Assembly (NCBI GenBank): GCA_018968995.1
Contig: JAGWZD010000073.1
Span: 1-8,510 of the forward strand
Direction of reading: 5' to 3'
Origin: Bdellovibrionales bacterium
GTDB taxonomy: Bacteria; Bdellovibrionota; UBA1018
DNA: 8,510 nucleotides
The position numbers and the translations under genes are program-made. Below, piece after piece: positions 1-6,894 of this stretch (the stretch's first letter is position 1; every line of letters starts with the position of its first letter). The notes under the pieces were generated by a model. The model was not told where the DNA came from and did no database searches. It saw nothing but the letters and a program-made list of their open reading frames with translations.

Positions 1-37
1 GCAGCCGGCAAAAGGTGAGGGTGGCGGCCATTCATTC

Positions 38-43
38 GGAGGA
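38..43 (+). promoter_or_regulatory. Ribosome binding site deciding the lipoprotein start
   Basis: GGAGGA lies seven bases before the ATG at 51. It selects that start over the upstream GTG at 15. The same hexamer at the same spacing recurs in the fliC leader (7102-7107), which shows it is a normal initiation signal in this genome. Confidence 0.75.
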
Positions 44-50
44 ATCGACG

Positions 51-680
51 ATGCTGTTCAAAAATCTTGCTCCCGCTCTGATGCTCATTGCCTCAGCCTC
101 AGCACTCAGTGCCTGCGGTCAAAAGATGGGGCCTTATCCTGTCGAGGTTCAAGCGAAGCAAAAGTTTGCGCTTCAGACTGTTACTGGCCGCACGCTGGAG
201 TTCGAAGCCGACCAAAAGGTTTCTGCCATGGCCACTTACCTGGGCAGAAAAAGCCTCATTCGCTTACAAATGGGCGCCGAAGCGGTTGAATTCGCCAACG
301 CCAAGTTCGACAAAGATACCCGTCAAGTCTACGCAAGCCCGATGCGATCAGGGCAAGGACTTGGCGTTACCATTTCACGATCACTCGTTTGTAATCCCGA
401 GTGCGAACAATCAGAAGTCACGCGGGTCATGGAGACCTGCACGTACTTCATCGAAGACCACTACACCGTTTGCAACGATACTCCTTACGGCATGCGCTGC
501 CATGATGCTTGGAGACAAATTCCGCGAACAGGAACCCAGTGGGTCGATCAGATCCTCACGACTCGTACTTTTGCTGTAGAGGCCTCGCTCTTTGATCGTT
601 CCATGAACGAGGTGGCAAAGGCTCAAGGCCGCTATCAAGAGGCCGAGCGCCGCCGGCAAGCGGTTTCGCCCTGCTACTAA
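51..680 (+). CDS. Predicted outer-membrane lipoprotein of unknown function with a cysteine cluster
   Basis: A 209-residue protein of a family I do not recognise. The ATG at 51 is chosen over an in-frame GTG at 15 because GGAGGA (38-43) lies seven bases before it and the N-terminus then reads as a lipoprotein signal: Lys4, a hydrophobic stretch to about residue 18, and the lipobox L-S-A-C with lipidated Cys22. Gly and Gln at +2/+3 are not an inner-membrane retention signal, so outer-membrane sorting is likely. Residues 30-110 look beta-rich. Five cysteines cluster at 114, 118, 130, 141 and 150, with a sixth at 208 next to the C-terminus. In an exported protein these probably form disulfides, although a CxxxC...C metal site is not excluded. 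The tail (about 185-205) is charged and probably helical. A strong terminator follows, so the gene ends its transcript. The lipoprotein call is firm; the function is unknown. Confidence 0.8.
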   Translation: MLFKNLAPALMLIASASALSACGQKMGPYPVEVQAKQKFALQTVTGRTLEFEADQKVSAMATYLGRKSLIRLQMGAEAVEFANAKFDKDTRQVYASPMRSGQGLGVTISRSLVCNPECEQSEVTRVMETCTYFIEDHYTVCNDTPYGMRCHDAWRQIPRTGTQWVDQILTTRTFAVEASLFDRSMNEVAKAQGRYQEAERRRQAVSPCY

Positions 681-693
681 GACTTCGAGCTCA

Positions 694-736
694 AAATAAA
701 AAAGCCACCCTCAGACCGGGGGTGGCTTTTTTATTT
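694..736 (+). terminator. Strong intrinsic terminator after the lipoprotein gene
   Basis: A perfect 17-base inverted repeat (694-710 with 720-736) surrounds a 9-base loop. The GC core GCCACCC/GGGTGGC is followed by TTTTTT and then ATTT. It lies 13 bases after the stop codon. A-tracts on the 5' side make it symmetrical, so it could also stop antisense transcription, but no convergent gene is nearby to use it that way. Confidence 0.93.
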
Positions 737-789
737 ATAATATCAATATCTTACTGCTCACCCTATTTCTGTATAGTTTTTGTCAAGCA

Positions 790-818
790 TTGACGAAATC
801 CGAGCGGAACGCTATTAC
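790..818 (+). promoter_or_regulatory. Candidate sigma70 promoter of the lipocalin gene
   Basis: TTGACG (790-795, five of six matches to TTGACA) and TATTAC (813-818, four of six matches to TATAAT) are separated by exactly 17 bases. Transcription would start near 825, giving a leader of about 44 bases before the ATG at 869. It lies just downstream of the terminator, where a promoter is expected. The prediction rests on sequence match only. Confidence 0.5.
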
Positions 819-868
819 CCGCTGGTTTGCAGCACTTATTGTCGGAACGAACCCTAGGGAGGTTTCTC

Positions 869-1423
869 ATGTCCAAGAAAAGCTCAGCGTTTTTGATGTC
901 TGTACTAGCTCTGCTGATGGTGAATTCAGGCTCAGTGGCGCATGCCATGGGACCCAAGCACCCCAAGCCAGAACTAGCGACCGTTCCTTTTGTCGACCTG
1001 AACCGGTATCTCGGTCGATGGTATGAGATCTCTTCATTCCCACAGAAATTTGCCAAAGGTTGCACGGGCACCCGAGCAACCTACACTTTGAACCATGATG
1101 GCAGCGTTGCCGTGCTCAATGAATGCAACCTGAACTCGCTGGACGGGAAACTCAAGCAAGCCAAAGGAAAGGCTGTGGTGGTCGACCGTGAAAGTAACTC
1201 GAAGCTAAAAGTCAGCTTTTTCTGGCCGTTCTATGGAGACTACTGGATCGTTGATCTGGGAGCGAACTATGAGTACGCCGTGGTGGGTGCACCGGACAGA
1301 GACTACCTCTGGATTTTGAGCCGCACGACCAGCATGAACGAAACCACTTACAACGAAATTCTGGAGCGCCTCACTGCCAAAGGATTCGACGTATCCCGTC
1401 TAGAGAAAATGGTGCAGCCCTAG
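869..1423 (+). CDS. blc: Blc-type bacterial lipocalin, exported
   Basis: A 184-residue lipocalin, a family that binds fatty acids or lysophospholipids in an eight-stranded barrel at the Gram-negative envelope. The first conserved lipocalin region is YLGRWYEIS (residues 47-55, invariant G-x-W). VSFFWPFYGDYW (115-126), PDRDYLWILSR (142-152) and GFDVS (172-176) closely match the Escherichia coli Blc signature. AGGGAGG at 856-862 selects the ATG at 869 over an in-frame ATG at 827. The N-terminus is a type I signal peptide with probable cleavage after AHA (residue 26). There is no lipobox, so the protein is probably soluble in the periplasm, unlike lipid-anchored E. coli Blc. Mature Cys65 and Cys86 could form a disulfide. 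It converges with the DinB-like gene, 11 bases away. Confidence in the family is high; the ligand is unknown. Confidence 0.93.
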   Translation: MSKKSSAFLMSVLALLMVNSGSVAHAMGPKHPKPELATVPFVDLNRYLGRWYEISSFPQKFAKGCTGTRATYTLNHDGSVAVLNECNLNSLDGKLKQAKGKAVVVDRESNSKLKVSFFWPFYGDYWIVDLGANYEYAVVGAPDRDYLWILSRTTSMNETTYNEILERLTAKGFDVSRLEKMVQP

Positions 1424-1432
1424 GCCCGCACC
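1401..1432 (-). terminator. Weak candidate terminator of the DinB-like gene
   Basis: Read on the minus strand, GGTGC (1432-1428) pairs with GCACC (1415-1411) around an inner GCC/GGC pairing. ATTTTCTCTA follows (1410-1401). The stem is short and has a bulge, and the structure overlaps the 3' end of the lipocalin gene. On the plus strand no T-rich tail follows, so it does not explain lipocalin termination. Confidence 0.3.
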
Positions 1433-1434
1433 TC

Positions 1435-2049
1435 TCAGCGTCCCAAGTAATGCTTCTGAATCTCTTCGACCTGCCGGCGGTGAATCCGCTGGTGGGTCGC
1501 AAGAAGCCAGTTCCACTCACGGGCACTCAAAGGTCCAAACCAAGGATGAGTGAGCTTCGAGCGTGAATGGCGATCTCTCACCTCCTGGGTAACACGCTTT
1601 CTCACCTGCTCCATGCTGGTGGCAAAACTCTCAAGAAGGGCTTTTAGGCTTTCGCTCGAAAGGTCGCCACTAGGCTTGGGTTTGGTTGCCGAGATATCGA
1701 CCACAACCTGGGGTGAAACCCCCTCCGATAATTTCACGATGATTTCCGCCACTCCTGGGGCCACGATCATCAAGTGTTCGAGCACCATCGCCGGCGACCA
1801 GAAGCGCGAAGCGTTTTCAATTCCCTGAATGCGCGCGATCAACACGGGCGTTTGCATTTGCCGCAGGCTCAGCCCCTGAGCGAGCTTTAAAATCTTGTCA
1901 GTCTCTCGCTCAAAAAATCGGTTCGACTGCTCCCAAGTGGTTTGCCGAGATTTCACCGGAAGAAAGAAATACCGTGCCATCAGCCTTTCAAAAAGGGGCA
2001 GGCCAGAATCCGACTTCGAGAAGCGAGGCTGAGCTAAATGGCTGCTCAC
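1435..2049 (-). CDS. DinB-like four-helix putative metal-dependent protein
   Basis: A 204-residue, mostly helical protein of the DinB/YfiT superfamily. Members usually bind a divalent metal through three histidines, and several characterised relatives are thiol (bacillithiol or mycothiol) transferases. The triad is visible: His92 in the segment VLEHLMIV, and His186 plus His190 in the closing segment ATHQRIHRRQ, the typical HxxxH helix end. HPWFGPLSAREW (168-179) is the conserved loop before that helix. The GTG start at 2049 has no good Shine-Dalgarno site. An ATG at 1980 (residue 24) would still keep the whole triad, and GAAAGG lies three bases before it. The substrate cannot be inferred. The gene name DinB here refers to the Bacillus damage-inducible fold, not DNA polymerase IV. 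The family call is fairly sure. Confidence 0.8.
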   Translation of the reverse strand: MSSHLAQPRFSKSDSGLPLFERLMARYFFLPVKSRQTTWEQSNRFFERETDKILKLAQGLSLRQMQTPVLIARIQGIENASRFWSPAMVLEHLMIVAPGVAEIIVKLSEGVSPQVVVDISATKPKPSGDLSSESLKALLESFATSMEQVRKRVTQEVRDRHSRSKLTHPWFGPLSAREWNWLLATHQRIHRRQVEEIQKHYLGR

Positions 2050-2057
2050 AAGGTACC

Positions 2058-2063
2058 AGTATA
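2058..2063 (-). promoter_or_regulatory. Candidate -10 element of the DinB-like gene
   Basis: TATACT on the minus strand matches five of six bases of TATAAT. It ends eight bases before the GTG at 2049, so the RNA would start on or beside that GTG. No good -35 element is visible at 16-18 bases. The transcript is therefore either leaderless from the GTG or is translated from the ATG at 1980. Confidence 0.35.
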
Positions 2064-2164
2064 ACCAATGAGCAAAATTTCCGCATGGGAGAGTAAGCGC
2101 GTTCAGCTGTCTACCAGTGTCCCTATGGACTCATGCTGCCTGAGAAACCTAGGACGTTTTTTTG

Positions 2165-4534
2165 CTATTTTTTCAGATTATTTCGAAGCCCGGCTAGCCC
2201 AGCAAACGCGTTATTAAAGGCCTCTTTGGGCTTCACTGGCGCGGGCTTTGCCGTCGCGGGCCTTGCGGCTGTTGGCGCCGGTCTCCCCGCAGGGGCCAGT
2301 CGTCCAGCAACGCGCCCCTGATCGCGCCCAACCTCTTTGGGCTCGGCGCGAACTTCGCCGCTTCTCATGGTGAGCGCGATTTGGTTTTTCTCCAAACTAA
2401 CTTCAAGAACGCGAACCTGAACCCGGTCACCTGGACTCACCACTTCGCGAGGATCTTTCACAAAACGATCGGCGAGCTGTGAAATGTGAACCAGTCCATC
2501 CTGATGCACTCCGATGTCCACAAAGGCGCCAAAATTGGTGACATTCGTCACAATTCCTGGAGCCACCATACCAGGCTTCAGGTCTCGCACTTCATGAATG
2601 TCTTCGCGAAACTGAAAAGCGACAAAGGGGTCGCGCGGATCACGTCCCGGCTTTTCAAGGTCTTGAACGATATCTTTAAATGTAAACTCTCCTACCTCTT
2701 TGCGAAGCGTTTCATCTTTCTTCACCAGCGCAACGCCAGGTCCCACAAGTTCTTTCAAATTTTTTCCAAGACGACTTGCTACCCCTTCGAGCACCGAATA
2801 GCGCTCAGGGTGAACACCGGTATTATCAAGAGGATTTTCAGCGTTTGGAATCCGTAAAAAACCAGCAGCTTGCTCGAAGGCCTTCTTGCTGAAGCGAGAG
2901 ACTTCCAGCAGCTCCTGACGAGACTTGAAAAGCCCCTTTGTATTTCGATGCTCGACAATAGATTTCGCGAGTGAGGGTCCAATGCCTGAGACATGTGAGA
3001 GTAAATGAGAGGACGCTGTATTAATGTCTACTCCAACATGGTTCACACAACTATCAACCACCAGATCGAGACTCTTTTTTAGAGCATTCTGTGAAACATC
3101 ATGCTGGTACTGACCCACCCCGATACTTTTCGGATCAACTTTAATCAACTCGGCCAAAGGATCCTGCAAACGACGCGCAATCGAGATGGCGCCGCGAACC
3201 GTGACATCAAGATCTGGAAATTCCTCGCGAGCCACGTCAGAAGCTGAATAGACCGAAGCGCCCGATTCGCTCACCATCACCACCGGAACAGAAAGGCCCA
3301 GTTCTTTAATGGTGGAACGAAGAAAGGTTTCGGTCTCACGACCTGCAGTTCCATTACCTACGGCAATGGCCTGCACCTGCGCATTCTTGCAGACTTCCCC
3401 AAGAAGAATCGCAGCGTTCTTTTTCTGCTCTTCGCTCTGCAGATACATCACGGTGTTTGCGATGTACTGCCCGCTCGAGGTTACCGCTGCTACTTTGCAG
3501 CCTGTACGAACACCAGGGTCCACTCCTAGTACGGCTTTTGGGCCAAGAGGCGAGGCCAGCAGCACTTTGCGCAGATTCTCAGAAAACACTTGAATCGCAG
3601 ACTGGTCTGCCACCTCTTTCAAAGCTCGGTGCACTTCGCTCTCAATACTAGGCACCACATAGGCCTTTAGCGCCAAACGCGCGGCCTTTTTGAGCACCGA
3701 TTGACCAGGAGAAGGATGAACCGCTCCGGCCTCCTGCTCGAAAGCTGAGAGCAGCTCCGCCTCGAACTGCTCCTCCCCCTCAGCTCCACCCATCTGAAGC
3801 GTTAACTCCTCTTCCATCCACCCACGCCGAATGGCTAGGTACCGATGCGAGTTCTGAGGCTGGAGCAACGATTGAATTTTTTCGTTATATTGAAAGTAGA
3901 GCTCAAACTTACTTGCTGGCTTGGCCTTAGCTCCCTTTCCAGTCGAGACTGAGCCCGTATCGAAGGTTTTTTTCCGGACAAGTTGACGAAGCTCCTGATT
4001 CTCACTCAAGCGTTCAATCAGAATATCCTGAGCCCCTTCGATGGCAGAGGCCCCATCCTTGATATCCTTCTCGTCATTCCGGAAAGTCAGCGCCCAAATC
4101 TCCAGTGTCTGTCCAGGCTGGGGCTTCTCGGTTCCATGACCACAATTCCAGATCCAATCGGCTAGCGGCTCAAGACCCGCTTCCTTAGCCATTGCCGCTT
4201 TAGTTTTTCGTTTCTGTTTGAAGGGCAAATAGATGTCTTCCAGGCGATCTGCATCAAAGGTGGCCAGTACCGTTTGCTTGAGTTCGGGGGTAAGCTTTTT
4301 CTGTCGGTCGATTTCTTCCAGGATAAAGGCCTGCCGTTTGAGCAAGTGATCCCACTTTTCTTTAGAGTCGATCACTTTCTGAATACCAACTTCATCCAGA
4401 GCACCGGTCTGCTCTTTTCGATACCGAGCGATAAAAGGAACCGTTGCGCCTTCGGCACTGAGTGCTAGAACAGCGGCCGCAGAACGGAGATCGATTTCTG
4501 GATTCTGGGATTTAAACCACAAGTCAAAGGTCAT
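2165..4534 (-). CDS. tex: Tex: S1-domain nucleic-acid-binding transcription accessory protein
   Basis: A 789-residue, full-length member of the Tex family, the bacterial counterpart of eukaryotic Spt6. It is a cytoplasmic, multi-domain nucleic-acid-binding protein linked to transcription. The order is canonical: a helical Tex N-terminal region (about 5-195), a YqgF/RNase H-like domain opening with VLGVDPGVRTG (335-345), helix-hairpin-helix motifs around LSHVSGIGPSLAKSIVEHR (512-530), and an S1 domain (about 653-724) with VTNFGAFVDIG and DGLVHISQL. Tex YqgF domains are generally considered non-nucleolytic. After the S1 domain comes a 65-residue tail rich in Ala, Pro, Arg and Lys (about 725-789), probably disordered. 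The ATG at 4534 has a modest AAGG (4548-4545) ten bases upstream. The gene is divergent from the peroxiredoxin gene (107 bases between starts). I see no convincing promoter or terminator. Identification is very secure. Confidence 0.98.
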   Translation of the reverse strand: MTFDLWFKSQNPEIDLRSAAAVLALSAEGATVPFIARYRKEQTGALDEVGIQKVIDSKEKWDHLLKRQAFILEEIDRQKKLTPELKQTVLATFDADRLEDIYLPFKQKRKTKAAMAKEAGLEPLADWIWNCGHGTEKPQPGQTLEIWALTFRNDEKDIKDGASAIEGAQDILIERLSENQELRQLVRKKTFDTGSVSTGKGAKAKPASKFELYFQYNEKIQSLLQPQNSHRYLAIRRGWMEEELTLQMGGAEGEEQFEAELLSAFEQEAGAVHPSPGQSVLKKAARLALKAYVVPSIESEVHRALKEVADQSAIQVFSENLRKVLLASPLGPKAVLGVDPGVRTGCKVAAVTSSGQYIANTVMYLQSEEQKKNAAILLGEVCKNAQVQAIAVGNGTAGRETETFLRSTIKELGLSVPVVMVSESGASVYSASDVAREEFPDLDVTVRGAISIARRLQDPLAELIKVDPKSIGVGQYQHDVSQNALKKSLDLVVDSCVNHVGVDINTASSHLLSHVSGIGPSLAKSIVEHRNTKGLFKSRQELLEVSRFSKKAFEQAAGFLRIPNAENPLDNTGVHPERYSVLEGVASRLGKNLKELVGPGVALVKKDETLRKEVGEFTFKDIVQDLEKPGRDPRDPFVAFQFREDIHEVRDLKPGMVAPGIVTNVTNFGAFVDIGVHQDGLVHISQLADRFVKDPREVVSPGDRVQVRVLEVSLEKNQIALTMRSGEVRAEPKEVGRDQGRVAGRLAPAGRPAPTAARPATAKPAPVKPKEAFNNAFAGLAGLRNNLKK

Positions 4535-4641
4535 AGACTCAAAACCTTGCCAAAAGACGGCAATCGGCTCAAGGCCGAGTCGCTTGACGCAGCGCCATTT
4601 TCTCAGAGGCCACGGCCCCAGGCTTGCTTCTGATGATCTGC

Positions 4642-5307
4642 ATGATCCGCCTAAATGAAAGCGCTCCAGACTTTACGGCAAATAGTACCCATGGGCCTAT
4701 TCAGCTTTCCGATTACCGGGGAAAGTGGGTGGTTCTTTTTTCTCACCCGGCCGATTTTACCCCGGTGTGCACCAGCGAATTTGTCGCCTTCGCCAAGCGA
4801 GCACCCGAGTTTGAGCAGATCGGATGCTCTTTGATGGGTCTTTCGGTGGACAGTGTTTACGCCCACATTGCCTGGATACGAAACATCGAGGAGCGCTTTG
4901 CCGTGAAGATAAATTTCCCCATCATTGAGGACCTCTCGATGCAGATCGCCTCGCTCTACGGAATGATTCAACCGGCTGCGAGCCATACCTCCACCGTTCG
5001 ATCGCTGTTTGTTATTGATGACCAGGGCCACCTTCGCGCCATTCTGACCTACCCGATGACCACGGGCCGCTCGGTATCTGAGGTCTTACGGCTCGTACGC
5101 GCCCTTCAATCGGCCGACAAAAATGAAGCTGCGACGCCTGAGGGCTGGCAACCCGGTGATCCGATGATCCTTAGCGCCCCCTCTACGGTCGCTGACGCCG
5201 AGACACGCGCTCAAAAAGCGCAGGCCGCCGGCTGGGATTGTGTGGATTGGTATTTCTGCAGAAAATCGCTCCCCACGGATAAGGCTAAACAAAAGAAGGC
5301 TGCCTAG
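4642..5307 (+). CDS. Peroxiredoxin, Prx6/archaeal thioredoxin-peroxidase type
   Basis: A 221-residue thiol peroxidase that would reduce hydrogen peroxide and organic hydroperoxides in the cytoplasm. The peroxidatic motif P36-x3-T40-x2-C43 sits in HPADFTPVCTSEF, and Arg120 is the likely catalytic arginine. The long C-terminal domain (about 160-221), including GWQPGD and VDWYFC, places it in the Prx6/archaeal group and not with the short AhpC group. Two further cysteines, Cys200 and Cys206, are in the C-terminal arm, where archaeal relatives carry their resolving cysteine; Cys62 is extra. The basic tail (KAKQKK) is unusual. Start: the homology-like opening MIRLNESAPDF favours the ATG at 4642. 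An ATG at 4633 and a TTG at 4624 are in frame, and none has a clear Shine-Dalgarno site. It is divergent from tex and ends at a strong terminator. No regulator site is visible. Confidence 0.93.
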   Translation: MIRLNESAPDFTANSTHGPIQLSDYRGKWVVLFSHPADFTPVCTSEFVAFAKRAPEFEQIGCSLMGLSVDSVYAHIAWIRNIEERFAVKINFPIIEDLSMQIASLYGMIQPAASHTSTVRSLFVIDDQGHLRAILTYPMTTGRSVSEVLRLVRALQSADKNEAATPEGWQPGDPMILSAPSTVADAETRAQKAQAAGWDCVDWYFCRKSLPTDKAKQKKAA

Positions 5308-5315
5308 AGATAAAA

Positions 5316-5341
5316 AAAGGGGCTGGTGACCCAGCCCCTTT
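5316..5341. terminator. Bidirectional intrinsic terminator between convergent genes
   Basis: An 11-bp stem (5316-5326 with 5331-5341; core GGGGCTGG/CCAGCCCC) has a four-base loop, TGAC. On the plus strand it is followed by a T-rich stretch (CTCTTTT), nine bases after the peroxiredoxin stop. On the minus strand a run of seven T (5318-5312) follows, and it lies 29 bases after the stop of the secreted-protein gene. It therefore serves both genes and is the better terminator for the minus-strand one. Confidence 0.9.
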
Positions 5342-5370
5342 CTCTTTTAAACTAAAATCAGTCCGTTCGC

Positions 5371-6282
5371 TTACTTTGCAGGAAAGAGATTCGAACGGTG
5401 ACCGAAGAGGAATCGGCAGGAAGCTTTCCCTGCATCTTCTCCATCGAGAATTTTCTCGCACTGACAATTATCGCTGAGTTTCATGCTCCAGCCGAAAAGA
5501 CCTGCTTCTTCTCCGAAGACCACTTTTTCAGACCGGTCGTTGCTCGAGTAGACGGCGCTTCCCGTTCCTACCGAGATTGGACCAGCGCGAAGCTCTTCTT
5601 TCGTCAGCGAGTAGCGTTCGCCAGTGAGGCTCTTCCCATCACGGAAAACCGTGAGAAGCTCGTCGGCGGCAGTGCCTTCACAAGCGAGGTAATAGCGGTC
5701 GCCATCACGCTTCATTGCCGAAGACTTGAAGCATTTTCTCATCGCATTGAAAAGCGTGCCCTGGACACCTCCAAAGTACTTTTCCTTGTTGAGCTTCTGG
5801 TTTACGCCGTCGTTCGTGGCGAAAGTGGTTAAACAATAGGGCTTAGCAATCGAGTACTTGCCATTAGACTGTTCTAAAGTCGCGTAGCAGGCCAACTGCG
5901 AGGCATCAAAGGCATCGGTGTTGAGAAGAAACAGGCTTACCTTCTTCTTGCCGTTATCCCAAAGCTCGGCCAAATCTTTCAAATCTACCGCCAGATCGAT
6001 TCCGTAATTTCTTCGAGCCAAAGCCCAGAAAAGACGCTCGGCCGATAGGCCCGTGCACTGAAGGCCAAGCTTCATGTCCCGGAGGTTTCCCGGAGAAGTG
6101 TGACCCTGATAGAACGAGGTGTTTAGCACCACGTCATTGCTGTTGAGGTCCTGGCAGGCAGCTACCCCTTGATTCACGGTAACCGGAGGCACAGGGCATT
6201 GATTTTGAGCAGCCTTTGCAGATACCGCTCCCACGCTGAGAGCAAAAAACACGACCAACGAATAACGGTTCATCAAACCCAT
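5371..6282 (-). CDS. Secreted cysteine-rich protein of unknown family
   Basis: A 303-residue exported protein that I do not recognise. The ATG at 6282 is chosen over an upstream in-frame ATG at 6345 because AAGGGG (6295-6290) lies seven bases before it and the signal peptide then begins properly. That peptide is MGLMNRY, a hydrophobic core, and probable cleavage after AKA (residue 24). No lipobox cysteine sits at the cleavage point; Cys29 is five residues past it. The mature part has ten cysteines (29, 43, 76, 132, 150, 184, 201, 273, 275, 289), an even number that suits a disulfide-stabilised periplasmic or extracellular protein. The pair C273-Q-C275 is notable. No catalytic motif is evident. 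It ends at FGHRSNLFPAK, shortly before the shared terminator. The region upstream (6283-6413) is AT-rich at 6350-6381 and probably holds divergent promoters, but no clear -35/-10 pair is seen. Confidence 0.75.
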   Translation of the reverse strand: MGLMNRYSLVVFFALSVGAVSAKAAQNQCPVPPVTVNQGVAACQDLNSNDVVLNTSFYQGHTSPGNLRDMKLGLQCTGLSAERLFWALARRNYGIDLAVDLKDLAELWDNGKKKVSLFLLNTDAFDASQLACYATLEQSNGKYSIAKPYCLTTFATNDGVNQKLNKEKYFGGVQGTLFNAMRKCFKSSAMKRDGDRYYLACEGTAADELLTVFRDGKSLTGERYSLTKEELRAGPISVGTGSAVYSSNDRSEKVVFGEEAGLFGWSMKLSDNCQCEKILDGEDAGKASCRFLFGHRSNLFPAK

Positions 6283-6289
6283 CTTGTTT

Positions 6290-6295
6290 CCCCTT
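6290..6295 (-). promoter_or_regulatory. Ribosome binding site deciding the secreted-protein start
   Basis: AAGGGG on the minus strand is seven bases before the ATG at 6282. It excludes the longer reading from 6345, whose extra residues are charged and would spoil the signal peptide. Confidence 0.7.
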
Positions 6296-6413
6296 ATTAA
6301 ATCTACGGTTGCGCTGGGTTTTAGCCGCCTCGTGTCAGAACGCAAAGGAAATTTTAACTCATTGAATATACAAGAGTTTTACGCCCGACTGGACAGCCGC
6401 GAGGATGCGCACC

Positions 6414-6427
6414 CCGTTTGCAAACGG
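6414..6427. repeat. Perfect 14-bp palindrome at the BON-gene translation start
   Basis: CCGTTTGCAAACGG is an exact inverted repeat with no spacer, and its right end overlaps the GGAA Shine-Dalgarno site (6426-6429). It ends eight bases before the ATG at 6436. Its form suits a binding site for a symmetric DNA-binding dimer. An RNA hairpin would need to open the centre for a loop, so it would be weaker. Confidence 0.6.
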
Positions 6428-6435
6428 AATGGGTG

Positions 6436-6894
6436 ATGAAGTTCTTACGTCCTGTTTCGCTTCTCGCTCTGGGTGCTGCTGCCATGTATTTGCTCGATCC
6501 TCGATTGGGTCACCGCCGACGGGCCATGCTTCGCGATCGGCTTAAAAGTGGATTCAAAAATGGCCTGAGAGAAACCCAGAAATACGGAAGAGACCTCTCT
6601 TACCGAGCGCGCGGTTTATTTCATAGAGTTGGGGATCAAATCCAAAGCGGCCGCCAAGACATCCCCGACTCGGTTCTTGAGGCCCGAATTCGCTCGAAGA
6701 TTGGTCGCTACCTCGACCATCATCCCCACACTTTTGATTTAGTCGTGAATCATGGAAACGTGTTTATTCGTGGGCAGATTAGCGATGCCCTCTACCAACG
6801 CATACAACCCGTGATCCGCGAAATGCCTGGGGTTTGTTCGATTAAACGCGTTGCCCCGCCTCCCATCGTACCCTCTGAAAAGATCTCGGCTTAA
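6436..6894 (+). CDS. Membrane-anchored BON-domain protein
   Basis: A 152-residue protein. The ATG at 6436 has GGAA six bases upstream and gives a clean N-terminus; an in-frame TTG at 6418 is a less likely start. Residues 5-20 form a hydrophobic segment ending in AMYLLDPRLGHRRR (16-29). This hydrophobic stretch plus a DPxxGxRRR signature is what I recall from short BON-domain proteins of proteobacteria, and it probably anchors the protein in the inner membrane. A strongly basic linker (about 26-70) follows. The BON domain is at about 78-139, with VLEARIRSKIGRYL, the strand pair DLVVNHGNVFIRG and a final MPGVCSIKRV. BON domains are alpha/beta modules of envelope and stress proteins, proposed to contact phospholipid or peptidoglycan. 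The tail is Pro-rich. Divergent from the secreted-protein gene. The domain call is good; the exact role is unknown. Confidence 0.8.
   Translation: MKFLRPVSLLALGAAAMYLLDPRLGHRRRAMLRDRLKSGFKNGLRETQKYGRDLSYRARGLFHRVGDQIQSGRQDIPDSVLEARIRSKIGRYLDHHPHTFDLVVNHGNVFIRGQISDALYQRIQPVIREMPGVCSIKRVAPPPIVPSEKISA

Noticed and set aside
2133..4468. Several open frames on the plus strand across 2133-4468
   Set aside because: They lie antisense to tex, whose full domain set is intact. They lack ribosome binding sites or family features.
4564..4578. TCGGC/GCCGA inverted repeat between tex and the peroxiredoxin gene as a terminator or operator
   Set aside because: It has only five pairs and no T-tract, and divergent genes need no terminator there.
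4584..4612. TTGACG as the -35 of a peroxiredoxin promoter
   Set aside because: The position 17 bases downstream reads AGGCCA, which is not a -10 element.
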